Shown here: positions 1 to 8,024 of the stretch, one piece after another
Layout: every line of letters starts with the position of its first letter
How positions within the stretch are numbered: the stretch's first letter is position 1
Origin: Marseilla massiliensis
GTDB taxonomy: Bacteria; Bacteroidota; Bacteroidia; Bacteroidales; Bacteroidaceae
Assembly (NCBI RefSeq): GCF_016899955.1
Contig: NZ_JACJJL010000004.1
Coordinates: 124,001 to 188,000, forward strand
Reading direction: 5' to 3'
DNA: 64,000 nucleotides
Notes under the pieces: generated by a model
Told to the model about the DNA's origin: nothing
Database searches by the model: none
Seen by the model: the letters and a program-made list of their open reading frames with translations, nothing else
Position numbers and translations under genes: made by a program

Positions 1-24
1 TTATAGCACTTGGCTGCGAGACGT

Positions 25-612
25 TCAGTTGCCGACGAAGAGCTGCCCGAAAGCCCCTGTGGTGGAAGCGTGGTAGCGCACCAGCTTGTTGGTGGCGTCG
101 GTCGACTGCCCGCCGCTCTGTATGAAACCGCCGTTGTTTAGGTCGTAAGTCCTGTTGCAGTTGCGGCAGGTGGCCATCCCGCGGCTGTCGATGGTCAAGA
201 CGCGGTCAATGATGCCCGTGCCCGTATAGCACACGGGGCACTGCGCGTCGTAGGCATAGAACACGGGCGAGGTGATGTCGGCGTTGCCGTAGCCCACTAT
301 GAGCCCATTCTGCCTGCCCAGCCGCCGCGTGCGCTGCATGTCGACGGCGTTGGCGATGCTGCTCGACGAGAGCCCCTGGTTGTTTGTGAACTCGAAATAG
401 GTAGCCCCCGACTCACGCGTCTCCCTGACCAGGCAGAACACACCGGGCGACATGGAGGCCATGGCCGTGGCCAGGGTGCTGTTCTGGTGTACAGAGTTGT
501 CGAACACAAAGTAGCAGGGCTCGTCGCTAAACTGCTCTTCAGCCTTGCTGCACGAACAGAGCGACACCGCCGCAACCAGCGCGGCAGCCATTGACAAACC
601 CACGGCCTTCAT
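25..612 (-). CDS. Putative lipoprotein with a two-CxxC zinc-ribbon-like C-terminal part
   Basis: The 195-residue protein begins with a lipoprotein signal peptide (hydrophobic stretch, then LCSCS with the lipobox Cys near residue 20), so it should be anchored to a membrane. The C-terminal half has CPVC (about residue 125) and CRNC (about residue 149), spaced like a rubredoxin-type or zinc-ribbon metal site. I do not see the CxH/CxxH pattern of a Rieske cluster. Its ATG overlaps the argH stop codon by 4 bp (ATGA), so it is translationally coupled to argH as the last gene of that run. I cannot assign a function. That it is a real gene is well supported by the signal peptide and coupling; metal binding is inferred. 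Confidence 0.75.
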   Translation of the reverse strand: MKAVGLSMAAALVAAVSLCSCSKAEEQFSDEPCYFVFDNSVHQNSTLATAMASMSPGVFCLVRETRESGATYFEFTNNQGLSSSSIANAVDMQRTRRLGRQNGLIVGYGNADITSPVFYAYDAQCPVCYTGTGIIDRVLTIDSRGMATCRNCNRTYDLNNGGFIQSGGQSTDATNKLVRYHASTTGAFGQLFVGN

Positions 613-1946
613 GCCAGCAGGGCCCTTTCCGCCTCCAGCATCCTGTCGAAGTGGAAGCCTTCCATGTTGTCGTCCATCATTGCCCTGATGCAGTCGGTCT
701 GCAGGTTGCCTATGCTCCCCTCGTGGGTGTGGTGTATGCTCTTGTCGGGAACGAAAGTGCCGGCCTCAATCTCCAGTCCCACCTTCTTGTAGGCGTCGCG
801 GAAGGGCATGCCTGCGGCGGCCAGGCGGTTGACCTCCTCCACAGAGAACATGGCATCATACATCGGGTTGTCGAGTATGTGCTCGTTCACCTCCATGCGG
901 TTGATGATGTATGCCGTCATGCCAAGGCAGTCTTTCAGCTCGCCGAAAGCGGGCAGGAACACCTCCTTAATAATCTGAAGGTCACGGAAATAGCCCACCG
1001 GCAGGTTGTTCATAATGAGCGTTATCTGCTGCGGCAGGGCCTGCAGCTTATTGCTCTTGGCGCGTATCAGCTCAAACACGTCGGGGTTTTTCTTGTGCGG
1101 CATGATGGAGCTGCCGGTGGTGCACTCCTTGGGCAGGCGCACGAAAGAGAAATTCTGGCTGTTGAAAAGGCAGGCGTCGAAAGCCAGCTTCGCCAGCGTC
1201 CCGGCGATGGAAGCCATGGCAAAGGCCACGTTGCGCTCCATCTTGCCGCGCCCCATCTGCGCATACACCACGTTGTAGTCCATGGAGTCGAACCCCAGCA
1301 GCCGCGTGGTCATGGTGCGGTTGAGCGGGAACGACGAACCGTAACCGGCTGCAGAGCCGAGCGGGTTGCGGTTGGTCATGCGGTAAGCGGCCTGGAGGAA
1401 GAGCATGTCGTCGGCCAGGCTCTCGGCGTAAGCGCCGAACCAAAGGCCGAAAGAGCTCGGCATGGCCACCTGCAGATGGGTGTATCCCGGCATGAGCACG
1501 CCCTTGTAGCGCTCGCTCTTGGCCAGCAGCTCATCGAAAAGGGCCTTCATGCCGTTGGCGATGTCCATCAGCTCATGCCTCGTGAACAGCTTAAGGTCTA
1601 CCAGCACCTGGTCGTTGCGCGAGCGCCCGCTGTGTATCTTCTTGCCCATGTCGCCCAGACGGCGCGTCAGCATCAGCTCCACCTGCGAGTGAACGTCCTC
1701 AACCCCGTCTTCAATCACGAAGCCGCCGTCGTCGCACAACTTGTATATGGCCTTAAGCTCAGCCAGCAGGCAGCGCAGCTCATCGGCCGAAAGCAACCCT
1801 ATGCTCTCAAGCATCGTTATGTGGGCCATGGAGCCCAGCACATCATATTTGGCGAGATAAAGGTCGAGTTCACGGTCGCGCCCGACGGTGAATCGCTCGA
1901 TTTCCTTGTTAATCTCGAAGTCTTTTTCCCAAAGTTTGTTTGACAT
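609..1946 (-). CDS. argH: Argininosuccinate lyase
   Basis: The 445-residue protein cleaves argininosuccinate to arginine and fumarate, the last step of arginine synthesis, in the cytoplasm. The superfamily signature GSSIMPHKKNP lies near residue 278 and carries the flexible-loop catalytic Ser. HSGRSRNDQ near residue 107 is the characteristic substrate-binding segment of ArgH. Length is normal for bacterial ArgH. It follows the SRPBCC gene on the same strand with about 110 bp between, and overlaps the downstream lipoprotein gene by 4 bp. The start MSNKLWEKDF matches the usual N-terminus of the family. A long ORF on the opposite strand here is a codon-usage shadow. Confidence 0.97.
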   Translation of the reverse strand: MSNKLWEKDFEINKEIERFTVGRDRELDLYLAKYDVLGSMAHITMLESIGLLSADELRCLLAELKAIYKLCDDGGFVIEDGVEDVHSQVELMLTRRLGDMGKKIHSGRSRNDQVLVDLKLFTRHELMDIANGMKALFDELLAKSERYKGVLMPGYTHLQVAMPSSFGLWFGAYAESLADDMLFLQAAYRMTNRNPLGSAAGYGSSFPLNRTMTTRLLGFDSMDYNVVYAQMGRGKMERNVAFAMASIAGTLAKLAFDACLFNSQNFSFVRLPKECTTGSSIMPHKKNPDVFELIRAKSNKLQALPQQITLIMNNLPVGYFRDLQIIKEVFLPAFGELKDCLGMTAYIINRMEVNEHILDNPMYDAMFSVEEVNRLAAAGMPFRDAYKKVGLEIEAGTFVPDKSIHHTHEGSIGNLQTDCIRAMMDDNMEGFHFDRMLEAERALLA

Positions 1947-2057
1947 TTTTGGTTGGTTATTGTTTCGGTATACAGCATTCTATACCATCAAGCGCCGCCA
2001 TGCAAAGCCTTCAGCCCGGCCGTGCGGCCATGGCAGGCCCCGCATAGGCCCGCCGGC

Positions 2058-2471
2058 TCATTCATACCTTATGGCCGCCAGGGCGTCGGCAATCTTCTCC
2101 ACGCCCTCCTTAAGCGGCCCCTGCACCATCCCTTTGATAAAAGGATTGAGCTCGGCCTTTATCGTCAGCTTCATCTTCGAAGTGGCGTCGGTCACCGGCA
2201 GCACCTGTATCCACAGGTCAAACGGTATGGGCGACTGCTCGGTGGCAAACTTTATGCACTTCGGTTCGTCGCGTTCCACTATCCGCAGGCGCAGTTCGCC
2301 TACCGGAGGGGCGGTCACCGCGATGGTGTCGCGGTCGAAACGGAAATCCCTTATCTTGTCTTCCGGTATGCGGTCACGCACTTTCTCAATGTTGCCCAGG
2401 TCGCTCAGCATGGCGTAAACGGCCTGCTGTGAGTATGGTATCTGCTTTATGCTGCTTTCAAACTTGCTCAT
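2058..2471 (-). CDS. SRPBCC (START/polyketide-cyclase-like) family protein
   Basis: This small protein of about 137 residues has the layout of a SRPBCC ligand-binding fold: an N-terminal strand (MSKFESSIKQI), an early helix, alternating beta strands and a long C-terminal helix ending in ALAAIRYE. I chose the ATG at 2471 because the upstream 32 codons are low-complexity GC-rich sequence and the family starts at MSKFES. It sits between pyrE and argH, an order I recall from other Bacteroidales; no function has been fixed for this branch. No catalytic residues can be named. Confidence 0.85.
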   Translation of the reverse strand: MSKFESSIKQIPYSQQAVYAMLSDLGNIEKVRDRIPEDKIRDFRFDRDTIAVTAPPVGELRLRIVERDEPKCIKFATEQSPIPFDLWIQVLPVTDATSKMKLTIKAELNPFIKGMVQGPLKEGVEKIADALAAIRYE

Positions 2472-2582
2472 CAATATGTCGGAAAATAGTAAGTAGTAAG
2501 ACAGGGGGGAGGACACGGGCGCGCCGGCCCACACAAACGGGAGCCTCAGCCCGTGCCCCCTCCCCAACGTCGGTGTATCGGT

Positions 2583-3218
2583 TTATCTGTTGTTCCAGTT
2601 TGCCGGGTCCTTGCGCCACTCGTGGATGACCTCCACATCCTCGGGTTTGATGTAGCCGATGGCAAGCGCATGCTTCACCACGTGGTCATAGTCGGTGAGC
2701 GTGACGAGCTCTACGCCGGCCTTGGCAAAGGCTTCTTCGGCCACAGGGAAGCCATAGGTGTATGATGCCACCATGCCTATCACCTCACAGCCGTTGTTCC
2801 TTATGGCCTCGACAGCCTTCAGGCTGCTTCCTCCTGTCGACACCAAGTCTTCGACGACAACCACCTTTGAGCCCGGCTCAAGGTTGCCCTCGATGAGGTT
2901 TTCCAGCCCGTGGTCCTTTGGCTTGCTGCGCACGTAGACGAAGGGCAGGCCCATCTCGTCGGCCACCAGCGCCCCTTGCGCGATGGCACCCGTGGCCACC
3001 CCCGCAATGGCTTCGGCCTCGGGGAAGTGTTCCTGTATGGCGTGGCACAACTCAGTCTTTACGAAACTGCGCAGCCTCGGGTACGACAGCGTCTTGCGAT
3101 TGTCGCAGTAGAACGGCGACTTCCATCCTGATGCCCATGTGAACGGGCTGTTGGGTTGCAGCTTTATAGCCCTCACTTCGAGCAGCTTGGCCGCAAATGT
3201 TGTCTTGATAGAGTCCAT
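2583..3218 (-). CDS. pyrE: Orotate phosphoribosyltransferase
   Basis: The enzyme transfers the phosphoribosyl group from PRPP to orotate, giving OMP in pyrimidine synthesis. The PRPP-binding signature VVVVEDLVSTGGSS lies near residue 123, and YVRSKPKDHG is the catalytic flexible loop with its Lys and His. At 211 residues the length is normal. A TAnnTTTG promoter box lies 33 bp upstream of the ATG, so pyrE may lead its own transcript into the SRPBCC and argH genes. Confidence 0.97.
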   Translation of the reverse strand: MDSIKTTFAAKLLEVRAIKLQPNSPFTWASGWKSPFYCDNRKTLSYPRLRSFVKTELCHAIQEHFPEAEAIAGVATGAIAQGALVADEMGLPFVYVRSKPKDHGLENLIEGNLEPGSKVVVVEDLVSTGGSSLKAVEAIRNNGCEVIGMVASYTYGFPVAEEAFAKAGVELVTLTDYDHVVKHALAIGYIKPEDVEVIHEWRKDPANWNNR

Positions 3219-3251
3219 CTATTACATTGTTTAATGGTTTGTATTAGTTTG

Positions 3252-3259
3252 CAAAGGTA
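3252..3259 (-). promoter_or_regulatory. Bacteroidetes -7 box upstream of pyrE
   Basis: TACCTTTG on the minus strand, 33 bp upstream of the pyrE ATG, matches the TAnnTTTG consensus. No good TTTG lies at the usual -33 distance. Confidence 0.5.
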
Positions 3260-3314
3260 GGAAACATTTGCCAAAGAAACCGCTTCATGCCGTTAAAAAA
3301 GATTATTGCGGCAT

Positions 3315-4010
3315 TCACTTGGTAAAGCCGAGCGTCATGATGCTGACAGTTGTGCCCGGCACTGCGGCCACTGCCGAGGCGCAGGCCATGACGGTTGCCC
3401 CTGTGGTGAACACATCGTCGACCAGCAGCACGTGCTTTCCCAGCAGCCTTTCCTGCCGCCTTACCTCGAAGAGGCCGCTCACGTTGCCAAGCCGTTCCCA
3501 CCGTCCGAGTTTCGTCTGGCTTGTCTTGAAGGCCTTGCGACAGACGCTGCGCTCATCTACCGGTATGCCCGTGAGCGAGCTAACCCCTGCCGCCACCTCG
3601 GCGCTCTGGTTGTAGCCACGCTCGCGGAGCCGCTTCCTTGCCAGCGGCACCGGCACTATGACATCCACGCCGTCGAAGAAGCCGGCCGCCATGAACTCGC
3701 CGGCGGCAAGCCGTCCCAGCGCTACGCCTATGTCGGGGCGCCCTTTGTACTTCAGCGAGTATATCATGCGGCTCACCTCCGAATGGGGTTCGAAATAGAA
3801 AAACGACGCCGCACGCTCCACGTCGGCCTGCCCCCAGAAAGCCTGGGCCACGGGGTTGTCGTATGGCCTGAGGCAGAAGCCGGTGCGGGGCAGCCTGAGG
3901 CAGCAGGCCGAACACAGCGCGTGCTCGGTGACCGACAGCCGGCTGCCGCAGACGGCGCACAGCCTCGGCGACACGAAGTCGAGCACCCTACTCCACAAAC
4001 TCACCCCCAT
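3315..4010 (-). CDS. comF: ComF-family phosphoribosyltransferase-like protein
   Basis: The 231-residue protein has the ComF layout. An N-terminal zinc-finger-like segment has Cys pairs at about residues 18/21 and 33/36. Family motif VPVPL lies near the middle, followed by RGYNQSA. The PRPP-type loop VLLVDDVFTTGAT lies near residue 200. ComF proteins are needed for DNA uptake in naturally competent bacteria; in Bacteroidetes the role is not well defined. I chose ATG 4010 (MGVSLWSRV) because an upstream ATG adds only sequence from recX. It overlaps the recX end by 23 bp, so the two are coupled. The window also holds comM. Confidence 0.92.
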   Translation of the reverse strand: MGVSLWSRVLDFVSPRLCAVCGSRLSVTEHALCSACCLRLPRTGFCLRPYDNPVAQAFWGQADVERAASFFYFEPHSEVSRMIYSLKYKGRPDIGVALGRLAAGEFMAAGFFDGVDVIVPVPLARKRLRERGYNQSAEVAAGVSSLTGIPVDERSVCRKAFKTSQTKLGRWERLGNVSGLFEVRRQERLLGKHVLLVDDVFTTGATVMACASAVAAVPGTTVSIMTLGFTK

Positions 4011-4491
4011 AGCCCTCGTCGATGTCGTCGGGCACGTCGATGCAGCGGCGTATGAGCGCATAGTCGAAGCCCCGGCCCAGCGCAAAGCGCACCAGCTTGC
4101 GGTTCAACTCATATCTGTCGGCTGCCTTGATGCTGCGGCCGCGGCTTTTGAGCAGTGGGCGCAGCACGGCCAGATACTCGTCGTCGGCTATCTCTCCCAG
4201 CACGAGCTGCCTTGTGGGCTCGTCGATACGCTTGGCCCACAGGGCCTGCTCCACCTTCCGCCGCCCCCACTTGTTGTACCGAATCTTGTCGAGGGCGAAG
4301 GCCCTGGCGTAACGTTCATCGTCGACAAACTTGTTTTTCGTGAGGTATTCCATCACCCGTGCCTGCGCATCGGGGGCCATACCCCACTTCCTCATCTTGT
4401 CTTCCATCTCGCCCGAGCAGTGCTCGGCCTGCGAGCAAAGGGTGGTGAGGCGCAGCAGCGCCTCCTTTTCTGGCATTTCTCCTGAAGTCAT
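3988..4491 (-). CDS. recX: RecX-family regulatory protein
   Basis: The 167-residue protein has the tandem three-helix repeats of RecX; a central repeat carries NKFVDDERYARAFALDKIRYNKWG, the conserved core of the family. RecX modulates RecA filament growth. It overlaps prmC upstream by 4 bp (ATGA) and comF downstream by 23 bp, forming a tightly coupled prmC-recX-comF run. RecA is not in the window. Confidence 0.93.
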   Translation of the reverse strand: MTSGEMPEKEALLRLTTLCSQAEHCSGEMEDKMRKWGMAPDAQARVMEYLTKNKFVDDERYARAFALDKIRYNKWGRRKVEQALWAKRIDEPTRQLVLGEIADDEYLAVLRPLLKSRGRSIKAADRYELNRKLVRFALGRGFDYALIRRCIDVPDDIDEGYGGEFVE

Positions 4492-5330
4492 TCCAATGTA
4501 GATTTCGTAAACCTCGGCCGGCCATACCTGTCGTTGCGCACCTCTGCCGTGGCAAAGCCCTCTGCCAGCAGCAGGCTGCGCATCTCGCCGGCCAGTGCCT
4601 CGTTGATTTCAAAATACAGCTCGCCGCCCGGGCGCAGGGCCGCCTTGGCGTAGCGCGCTATGGCCCGGTAGAAGAGCAGCGGGTCGGCGTCGGGCACGAA
4701 AAGGGCCCCGGCGGGCTCGTAGTCCAACACGTTGCGCGCCATGGCGGCGCGCTCGCCAAGGCGCACGTAGGGCGGATTGCTCACCACCGCGTCCCACATT
4801 GCCGTGTGGGCCGGCGGGTCGAGGGCGTCGACAAGGGCAAAGCCTACACGTGCGCCCAGCCTCCCGGCATTGCCCGAGGCCACCTGCAAGGCGTCGGCAG
4901 ACACATCCCACGCCGACACGGCAGCCCCAGCCACGTCGAGCGCCAGCGTGACGGCTATGCAGCCGCTGCCGGTGCCGATGTCGAGCAAGGCCGGCGAGGC
5001 GCATCCCCTGGCGGCCAGGCCCTGCTCAACCCACAGGCACAGGTCTTCGGTCTCGGGCCTCGGTATGAGCACACCGGGCCCCACGGAGAACGCCCGCCCG
5101 CAGAAGTCGGCATGGCCGAGCACATACTGCACAGGCTCGGAGCGCAAGAGGCGCTCCATCATTTCGCCCATCAGGCGCTGGTCGTCTGGAGATAATTGTG
5201 TAACTTTGCCGCAATAAATGTCGGCTACAGACAAGCCGAAACGCTCTTCAAGCACATAGCGCACGATGGCCCGGGCCTCGCCGCTGCCATAGATGGCAGC
5301 CAGCGGCCGCCAAAGGTCGTCGTAAGTCAT
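4488..5330 (-). CDS. prmC: Peptide chain release factor N5-glutamine methyltransferase
   Basis: PrmC methylates the Gln of the GGQ motif in release factors RF1 and RF2 using S-adenosylmethionine. The SAM-binding motif DIGTGSGCIA is near residue 118 and the catalytic NPPY near residue 184. The N-terminal helical domain ends in GPGVLIPRPETE, typical of the family. I set the start at ATG 5330 (MTYDDLWRPL), giving 280 residues, the family length. A much longer reading upstream overlaps divergent ribD and is GC-rich noise. A promoter box ends only 4 bp before this ATG. Confidence 0.95.
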   Translation of the reverse strand: MTYDDLWRPLAAIYGSGEARAIVRYVLEERFGLSVADIYCGKVTQLSPDDQRLMGEMMERLLRSEPVQYVLGHADFCGRAFSVGPGVLIPRPETEDLCLWVEQGLAARGCASPALLDIGTGSGCIAVTLALDVAGAAVSAWDVSADALQVASGNAGRLGARVGFALVDALDPPAHTAMWDAVVSNPPYVRLGERAAMARNVLDYEPAGALFVPDADPLLFYRAIARYAKAALRPGGELYFEINEALAGEMRSLLLAEGFATAEVRNDRYGRPRFTKSTLE

Positions 5331-5334
5331 GATG

Positions 5335-5366
5335 CAAAAGTAACAAATTAAGCCACAAAAACCAAA
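5335..5366 (-). promoter_or_regulatory. Promoter of prmC, nearly touching the start codon
   Basis: Minus-strand TTTG (5363-5366), 20 bp, TACTTTTG (5335-5342): a good match to the Bacteroidetes promoter. The -7 box ends 4 bp before the prmC ATG, so the transcript would begin at or very near the start codon. The -33 box overlaps the ribD start codon on the other strand. Confidence 0.7.
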
Positions 5367-6331
5367 TGAAAGAAGACAAAATATACATGCGCCGCTGCCT
5401 GCAGCTGGCTGCCTGCGGCATGTACGGAGCCCGGCCCAACCCCATGGTGGGCGCGGTGATAGTGGCTCCGGGCGGAAGGATAATAGGCGAAGGCTGCCAC
5501 CGGCACTGCGGCCAGGGCCACGCCGAGGTGAACGCCTTTGCATCTGTGGCCCCGGCCGACGAGGCCCTGCTCGCCGAATCGACCATGTATGTAAGCCTGG
5601 AGCCCTGCGCCCACTATGGCAAGACACCGCCCTGCGCCGACCTGATAATAAGGAAAGGGGTGCGGCGCGTGGTGGTCGGGTGTGTCGACCCGTTCGCCAA
5701 AGTGCACGGAATGGGCATACGCAAGCTGCGCGACGCAGGCGTCGACGTCACCGTCGGTGTGCTTGAGCGCGAGTGCGCCGAGCTCAACCGCCGCTTCTTC
5801 ACGTTCCAAACGCTAGGCCGGCCCTACATCACGCTGAAATGGGCGCAGTCGGCCGACGGGTTCATCGACAGCGGCTTCCGCCCCACGATGATATCAACAC
5901 CGTTCACACAGATGCTTGCCCACAAACTGCGCACAGAGTGCCAGGCCATCGTGGTGGGCCGCGTCACCGACGAGCGCGACCACCCGCAGCTCAACATACG
6001 CCACTGGAGCGGGCCCGCCCCGCGCCGCATGGTGCTGAGCCACAGCCACGACATCGACGCCATATTGGCCGAGTGCCGGGCCGACAGCCTGCAGTCGCTG
6101 CTCGTGGAGGGCGGGGCCGCCACCCACCGGGCCTTCATTGAGCGCGGGCTGTGGGACGAGATACGCGTTGAGACGGCCCCCCTGGCCCTGCACCGCGGCA
6201 CCCGCGCCGCCACGCTGCCCGACTGCCTGGCGGTGAAGAGCCACACCGTCTGCGGCAACAACGCCATCACCGTATACGTAAGGGAGCAACGACTGGCGAG
6301 CAGACCGGCCGACGCCGGAACGGCCCATTAG
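5366..6331 (+). CDS. ribD: Bifunctional riboflavin deaminase/reductase
   Basis: RibD carries out the second and third steps of riboflavin synthesis: pyrimidine deamination, then reduction of the ribosyl side chain. The N-terminal cytidine-deaminase-like domain has the zinc site HAE (His52, Glu54) and PCAHYGKTPPC (Cys81, Cys90). The C-terminal reductase domain starts around residue 148 (RPYITLKWAQSADG) and contains LVEGGAATH. At 321 residues it is slightly shorter than E. coli RibD. It is divergent from prmC with a 35-bp gap. The 22-bp-unit repeat element begins 11 bp after its stop codon. Confidence 0.96.
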   Translation: MKEDKIYMRRCLQLAACGMYGARPNPMVGAVIVAPGGRIIGEGCHRHCGQGHAEVNAFASVAPADEALLAESTMYVSLEPCAHYGKTPPCADLIIRKGVRRVVVGCVDPFAKVHGMGIRKLRDAGVDVTVGVLERECAELNRRFFTFQTLGRPYITLKWAQSADGFIDSGFRPTMISTPFTQMLAHKLRTECQAIVVGRVTDERDHPQLNIRHWSGPAPRRMVLSHSHDIDAILAECRADSLQSLLVEGGAATHRAFIERGLWDEIRVETAPLALHRGTRAATLPDCLAVKSHTVCGNNAITVYVREQRLASRPADAGTAH

Positions 6332-6342
6332 CAGCCTTGGCA

Positions 6343-6452
6343 AACGCCTGGCAGTCAACAGAATAGCAATACCTGCCGTTTTGAAGTGTAAAACGGCAGG
6401 TATTGCTACATGAAACAGGCCGTTTTGCAGTGCAAGACGGCCCTTTTCGCAA
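6343..6452 (+). repeat. 22-bp-unit element, copy 1 (leader + 4 units)
   Basis: A leader of about 22 bp (6343-6364) is followed by four abutting 22-bp units: 6365-6386, 6387-6408, 6409-6430 and 6431-6452. Units 1 and 2 are complementary over 18 bp (arms AAAACGGCAGGTATTGCT and its reverse complement). The core of each unit is close to AAACGGnCCGTTT. The element starts 11 bp after the ribD stop codon, leader first. Confidence 0.85.
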
Positions 6453-6564
6453 TTCAATGGCACTGAGGCCAAACCGGCGTCAGGGCAACATGGGGCTCTA
6501 CGCGCGCCGCAATCGCCGCGGCAAGGCCATAGGCCGGGCTTTGGCCGGGGGCAATGCCGCAGGC

Positions 6565-7987
6565 TCACCTCACCGTCACGACCACGCGGGCATAGCGGGT
6601 GAGCGCCGGCGTACCGTCGTCGGTCACGGTGCAAACAAAATGGATGGTGTCGCCGGGCTTTGCGTCGGACGGCGCCACTACGCCCACCTTGGGCACGCAG
6701 CCGCCACTTATTTCTTGGCCGCGGTATGTGCCGGCCTCGGCATAATGCCACCAACGGAAAGCCCGTCGGTCGCCGTCGGGGTCGGCCGAGGCCGTTGCGT
6801 CGAGCGTCAGGGCCTCGCCCGGCCTGGCACAGATGTCGGCAGGCGTGTCTACCAGGCTCACCACGGGGTGGTGGTTGGCCTCGGCATATCCCTTCACGCA
6901 CCAGTCGGCCCGAGCTGCAAAATCGTTCTGCACATCCTTGAGCCACCTCCATATTGGCTTGAAGTAAGCCGTGCGCACGGCCACCAAGTCGGGGTAGGCC
7001 CAGTGCTCCATCATCTTCGACCAGCTGTTGGCAAAGCCCCACTGCCCGTCGGGGTGGCCGTAGCCGCCGGCAGGCGGTATGTCCATCCACACATTGGCCC
7101 TCACCGGCTCGTAGCGCCCGCCCCATCCGCCGTAGGAAGGCGACTCGAGGCTGCGCAGTCCGTTGGGGATGGCGTGCAGGAAGGCCGGCGTGTCGCCCTC
7201 GCCGTTGAACGCCCCGTTTTTGTTTTCATAGGCAGCGCACAGCGGCCCGTGGCCTTCGATGATGTTTCCGGTCATCCATTCGGCCCCGAAGAAAGGCTTG
7301 ACGTCGGCCGGCAGCACCTTCGGCCAGATGTAGGCCATGCAGTCAAACTGGTCGGAAATGATTGTTGTGATGCCAAACCTCTCCCAATGCGGCCTGATGT
7401 ACCGCTGTTAAGTGCTGTCTTGCTCCCATATAAGAAACAGCCTCATGCGCGCCGCCACCTCGGCCATGCGCCCGGGATGCTCCTCCTCTTATTATGCGCA
7501 AAGCTCGCGATATGGTGTTGCAGCCGCCCCAAGCCTGCACCCACACGGGGCGCGGGTCGGTGTCGTCGAGCAATATCCCGGCTATAAACTCGGCCCCTTC
7601 GGTGCGCAGGCCGTCCTCGCCCACGCCGCTGATGTTGCCCACGCGCCACCGGGCGAGCAGGCTGTCGGGATGGGGGTAATGGGGCGAATGCGTCTTTAGG
7701 TTGCCATAGACGCGGGCGTACAGCCTTATGTAATCGCGCCCCCAGTCCACGGGCTAGAGGGCATTCCTGCCCCGGCCGCCCAACCAGTGGAACTCGGAAC
7801 TGCTGTTCACTATGGCTTCCACGTCAAACTCATTGCACGTGAGCAGAAACCTCACCATCGAAGCCTTGTCGTCGGCCTCGCCGTCGGTAGTGACAATGAC
7901 GCGTGGCCTTTCGCCCGCGAATAGGCGGCCCAAGCCACCGGGCGGCATCAGCGCCACCAGGACAACCAGCAAGAATATCTTTTTCAT
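6565..7987 (-). pseudogene. Decayed DUF1593 (nucleoside-hydrolase-like, cellulose-binding-type) secreted protein
   Basis: Read in minus direction, the gene starts at ATG 7987 with a signal peptide (MKKIFLLVVLVALM) and the DUF1593 N-terminus RVIVTTDGEADDKASMVRFLL. The family's later blocks (SSSEFHWLGG, WVQAWGGCNT, IISDQFDCMAYIWP, and a C-terminal beta domain ending at 6565) are all present but no longer in one frame. Three lesions can be seen. TAG at 7754-7756 fits a CAG to TAG change. A one-base insertion lies around 7483-7492 (after ARALRII-type sequence the homologous frame resumes at EEHPGRMAEV). TAA lies at 7408-7410. The rest of the homology is well kept, so decay is recent. It lies 37 bp downstream of the clostripain-like gene. 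Assembly error could explain the single-base shift but hardly two separate stops as well. Confidence 0.85.
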
Positions 7988-8024
7988 GCCATCGCATCGT
8001 TTGCAACAACATGTGTTTTTAATG

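Noticed and set aside
25..612. Rieske iron-sulfur protein for the first lipoprotein
   Set aside because: It has CxxC and CxxC but lacks the CxH and CxxH pair of Rieske clusters.
591..1943. Long open frames opposite real genes (for example over argH, murA at 14831-16498, GH36 at 18872-20575)
   Set aside because: They mirror conserved genes on the other strand, have odd composition and no family motifs; high GC in third positions keeps such frames open.
6343..6452. The 22-bp arrays as CRISPR
   Set aside because: Units abut with no spacers, always number four, vary strongly between units, and no cas genes are present.
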